Position numbers and translations under genes: made by a program. Below are positions 4,925-6,907 of a stretch of DNA of 6,907 bases, one piece after another. The notes beneath the pieces were generated by a model that saw only the letters and a program-made list of their open reading frames with translations, did no database searches and was not told the origin of the DNA. Origin of the DNA: DASUVJ01 sp036378995 (GTDB lineage Bacteria; Patescibacteriota; Saccharimonadia; Saccharimonadales; Saccharimonadaceae); NCBI GenBank assembly GCA_036378995.1, contig DASUVJ010000014.1, positions 1-6,907 on the forward strand. Reading direction: 5' to 3'. The stretch's first letter is position 1; the number at the start of each line of letters is the position of its first letter.

Positions 4925-6907
4925 GTGCGTATTAATCGTGGTTTTATCGGAGGTCTTCGAGAGCGGCTATTGACCGTTCGATTTCTGGTCCCCGCGCTTA
5001 TTATTCTTCTTGTTGCGGTCGCTGCTGGATCAGTTGTTATTACCAAAAACCAAGCAAACGCCGCTCCGTGTCCGTGTAACGTCTTTACGGTTACTCCGTC
5101 CCCGACTCCTTTTAACGAATCGACCGGCATTGAGCTTGGCTTCAAGTTCAGGTCAAGCATCGACGGCTATATATCTGGTATCCGCTTCTTTAAGACATCT
5201 AATATGGGCGGCACGCACGTCGCTTCGCTTTGGAATAATATGGGACAACGTATTACTCAAGCGACATTTGGCACAGAGACGGCAACCGGCTGGCAGGAGG
5301 TGAACTTTGCGCCAGTTCAAATCACGGCAAACACTATCTATACCGCATCCGTGTTTATGGCGAATGGTCAGTACAATGCCAGTGGTAACGGGTTTGGTAG
5401 TGATATTACCAACGAGAATCTGACTGCACCTCGCAACGGCACTGCATATGATGCACTCGGTAATGGCAGTCAGGGCGTATTTAATGCCTCTGGGTCAAGT
5501 CTTTATCCGACCTCGAGCTTTAATGCTACTAACTACTGGATCGACGTCTCGTTTGTAGGATCCGTTGATAATAATCCACCAGAAGTTACGGGCGTCGCTC
5601 CGGGTGACAATGCGACCGACGTAAACCTAGGCGACACGGTAACGGCTACGTTTGATCGTGCAATGAACGCGCCGAGTATTTCGGCAAGTACATTCTCGCT
5701 AAAAGACTCTTCGAACAACCCGGTATCAGGGACAGTTTCATATGATCCAAACACGAAAAAAGCCTCGCTTCTCGTAGACGGAGGTTTTATGCCAGGTGAG
5801 ACATATACCGCAACGCTTGAAGGTGGAACGGGCACGGCAATTCAAAGTCTCGGCGGTGTTTCGCTGGCTCAAGACTACTCGTGGTCGTTTACTGCCAGCT
5901 CGGACGATGCATGTCCTTGTACGCTTAAAGACGGCGTTAATCCGGCAGGCGCGCAAACTTTTGACGAGACATTGTCTGGCGTCGAACTAGGCGTAAAAGT
6001 GGTTCCAGAGGGTAATGGTTACATTCAGTCACTTCGTTTTTATAAGCCGATCCTGAGCGACCAGACGACTCACACGGGTAACATTTGGGACAAAAACGGG
6101 ACGAAGCTTGCAACGGTTACATTTACGAACGAGAGTGAATACGGCTGGCAAGAAGCAAAGCTCTCAAGCCCCCTTCGTGTCTATGAAGGTCAGCCGTATA
6201 TTCTTTCGTACGGTTCACCCGGTGCGATTTATGTAACGTCTATTGGCGGCACGAATACGACGATCTCTTCTAATGGCTTGACGGCGTATGCGACAGGCGA
6301 TGCGCGGAATGCGGCAAGCGGCAGTGGCAACGCGAACGGTGTATTCAATACGACCATGGGCAGTTATCCGTCGGGTGGAAGCAATAACGCCAGTTACTAC
6401 TGGATTGATGCTGTCTTTACAAACGAAATGAACCACGAGCTTGCGCCTGAAGTGACCGTAACGCAGCCGACAAATGGCAGTTACGGAGTCCCGCGTGCAA
6501 CCAAGCCCTCGGTGACGTTTAACCGCATTATTGATGCCGGAACTGTAAATGCCAGTTCGGTTCAACTGCTGCGAAACGGTACGCCTGTCGCGGGCACGCC
6601 GAGTTACAGCCAGGAAAAGCGATCGATTATCTTTACGCCGAGCAGTCCTTTGGCATATGAAGCCGAGTATACCTTACGGCTCGCATCAAGCATTGCGGAT
6701 ATTAGCGGTGCAGAACTTGGCGAGGTATATGAAGTAAAGTTTACGGTCGGGGCGGAACATACTGCTGGAGTGACAAATGGCATGGGCGGGCCGGTTTTGG
6801 TACTTACATCGGCAAGTGACCCGTACGGTGAGTACTACTCCGAGATTCTCCGAACAGAAGGAGTGACATACTTTGATGTCAGTGATATTTCGCAGCTCTC
6901 CTCTTCG
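4925..6907 (+). CDS. Secreted or membrane-anchored DUF4082/Ig-like multidomain surface protein, N-terminal 661 residues
   Basis: One reading frame runs from GTG 4925 to the right edge with no stop, so the gene is cut off. An in-frame TAG at 4922-4924 precedes the GTG, and no ATG is available near the signal sequence. Residues 1-19 are basic, about 20-40 are a hydrophobic segment, and ANA-A (44-47) is a plausible signal-peptidase I site, giving a mature chain starting near APCPC. Domains: DUF4082 (about 48-211), Ig-like/Big_5 type (about 218-323), a second DUF4082 (about 330-498), a second Ig-like (about 507-608), then the start of another domain, VLVLTSASDPYGEYYSEIL (625-643). Each DUF4082 begins with Cys-Pro-Cys (49-51 and 330-332), has a G-W-Q-E strand, and ends in a Y-W-I-D segment. 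The modules are beta-rich and extracellular; a carbohydrate-binding or adhesive role is plausible but unproven. The last segment resembles the glutamine-amidotransferase-like region that follows such modules in actinobacterial proteins. There is no SD before the GTG. Confidence 0.85.
   Translation, partial: MRINRGFIGGLRERLLTVRFLVPALIILLVAVAAGSVVITKNQANAAPCPCNVFTVTPSPTPFNESTGIELGFKFRSSIDGYISGIRFFKTSNMGGTHVASLWNNMGQRITQATFGTETATGWQEVNFAPVQITANTIYTASVFMANGQYNASGNGFGSDITNENLTAPRNGTAYDALGNGSQGVFNASGSSLYPTSSFNATNYWIDVSFVGSVDNNPPEVTGVAPGDNATDVNLGDTVTATFDRAMNAPSISASTFSLKDSSNNPVSGTVSYDPNTKKASLLVDGGFMPGETYTATLEGGTGTAIQSLGGVSLAQDYSWSFTASSDDACPCTLKDGVNPAGAQTFDETLSGVELGVKVVPEGNGYIQSLRFYKPILSDQTTHTGNIWDKNGTKLATVTFTNESEYGWQEAKLSSPLRVYEGQPYILSYGSPGAIYVTSIGGTNTTISSNGLTAYATGDARNAASGSGNANGVFNTTMGSYPSGGSNNASYYWIDAVFTNEMNHELAPEVTVTQPTNGSYGVPRATKPSVTFNRIIDAGTVNASSVQLLRNGTPVAGTPSYSQEKRSIIFTPSSPLAYEAEYTLRLASSIADISGAELGEVYEVKFTVGAEHTAGVTNGMGGPVLVLTSASDPYGEYYSEILRTEGVTYFDVSDISQLSSS
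5069..6409 (+). repeat. Tandem coding repeat: two DUF4082 modules, each starting with Cys-Pro-Cys
   Basis: The segments of about 5069-5557 and 5912-6418 encode homologous modules with the same landmarks in order: CPC, a V-E-L-G-V-K/I-E-L-G-F-K strand, an R-F-Y/F-K strand, T-H-x-(N/A)-x-(L/I)-W, G-W-Q-E, N-G-V-F-N, and Y-W-I-D. DNA identity appears low, so this is an old domain duplication and not a recent nucleotide repeat. Ig-like domains follow each copy. Confidence 0.7.

Noticed and set aside
6215..6565. 116-codon minus-strand frame within the surface-protein gene
   Set aside because: The opposite strand encodes a continuous DUF4082/Ig-like protein. The antisense translation is Arg/Ile-rich with no motif.

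Overview
The window looks like a stretch of chromosome from a host-associated or environmental bacterium with a small genome. A Candidatus Saccharibacteria (TM7) or other Patescibacteria member is my best guess. This rests on the gene set (two small CorA proteins, an AbrB-type regulator paired with a 14-TM exporter, a DUF4082 surface protein), the moderate GC content, the tight packing and the starts without Shine-Dalgarno (SD) sites. It is inference, because no rRNA or ribosomal gene is present. The standard genetic code fits: TGG codes for Trp, and all five complete genes end in TAA or TAG.

Layout. At the left edge is the 58-codon N-terminus of a CPA2 (Kef-type) cation:proton antiporter on the minus strand. 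A 122-bp divergent promoter region (176-297) separates it from a plus-strand run: a CorA-type metal channel (298-1215); an AbrB/SpoVT-fold regulator (1276-1521) with a three-half-site operator overlapping its promoter; a DHA2-family (EmrB/QacA-like) 14-TM drug exporter 27 bp behind it (1549-3234); a flavodoxin-like FMN protein (3305-3913); a second, divergent CorA paralogue (3959-4879); and the first 661 codons of a secreted or anchored surface protein built of alternating DUF4082 and Ig-like domains (4925 to the right edge). That last reading frame starts with GTG and is open at the window end.

How the genes relate. The regulator and exporter form a two-gene operon, probably autoregulated. 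The antiporter and both CorA proteins suggest an ion-homeostasis neighbourhood. The flavodoxin and the surface protein appear to be separate transcription units. No stretch longer than 300 bp lacks a gene.

The most notable structures are regulatory: GTTATAC-type half-sites repeated every 9 bp at the abrB promoter; a hairpin between the exporter and the flavodoxin gene that combines terminator, SD sequestration and an internal promoter; and a contrast between a perfect 10-nt SD before the exporter and near-leaderless starts at several other genes. I found no mobile element, CRISPR array, RNA gene or clearly new multi-gene system.
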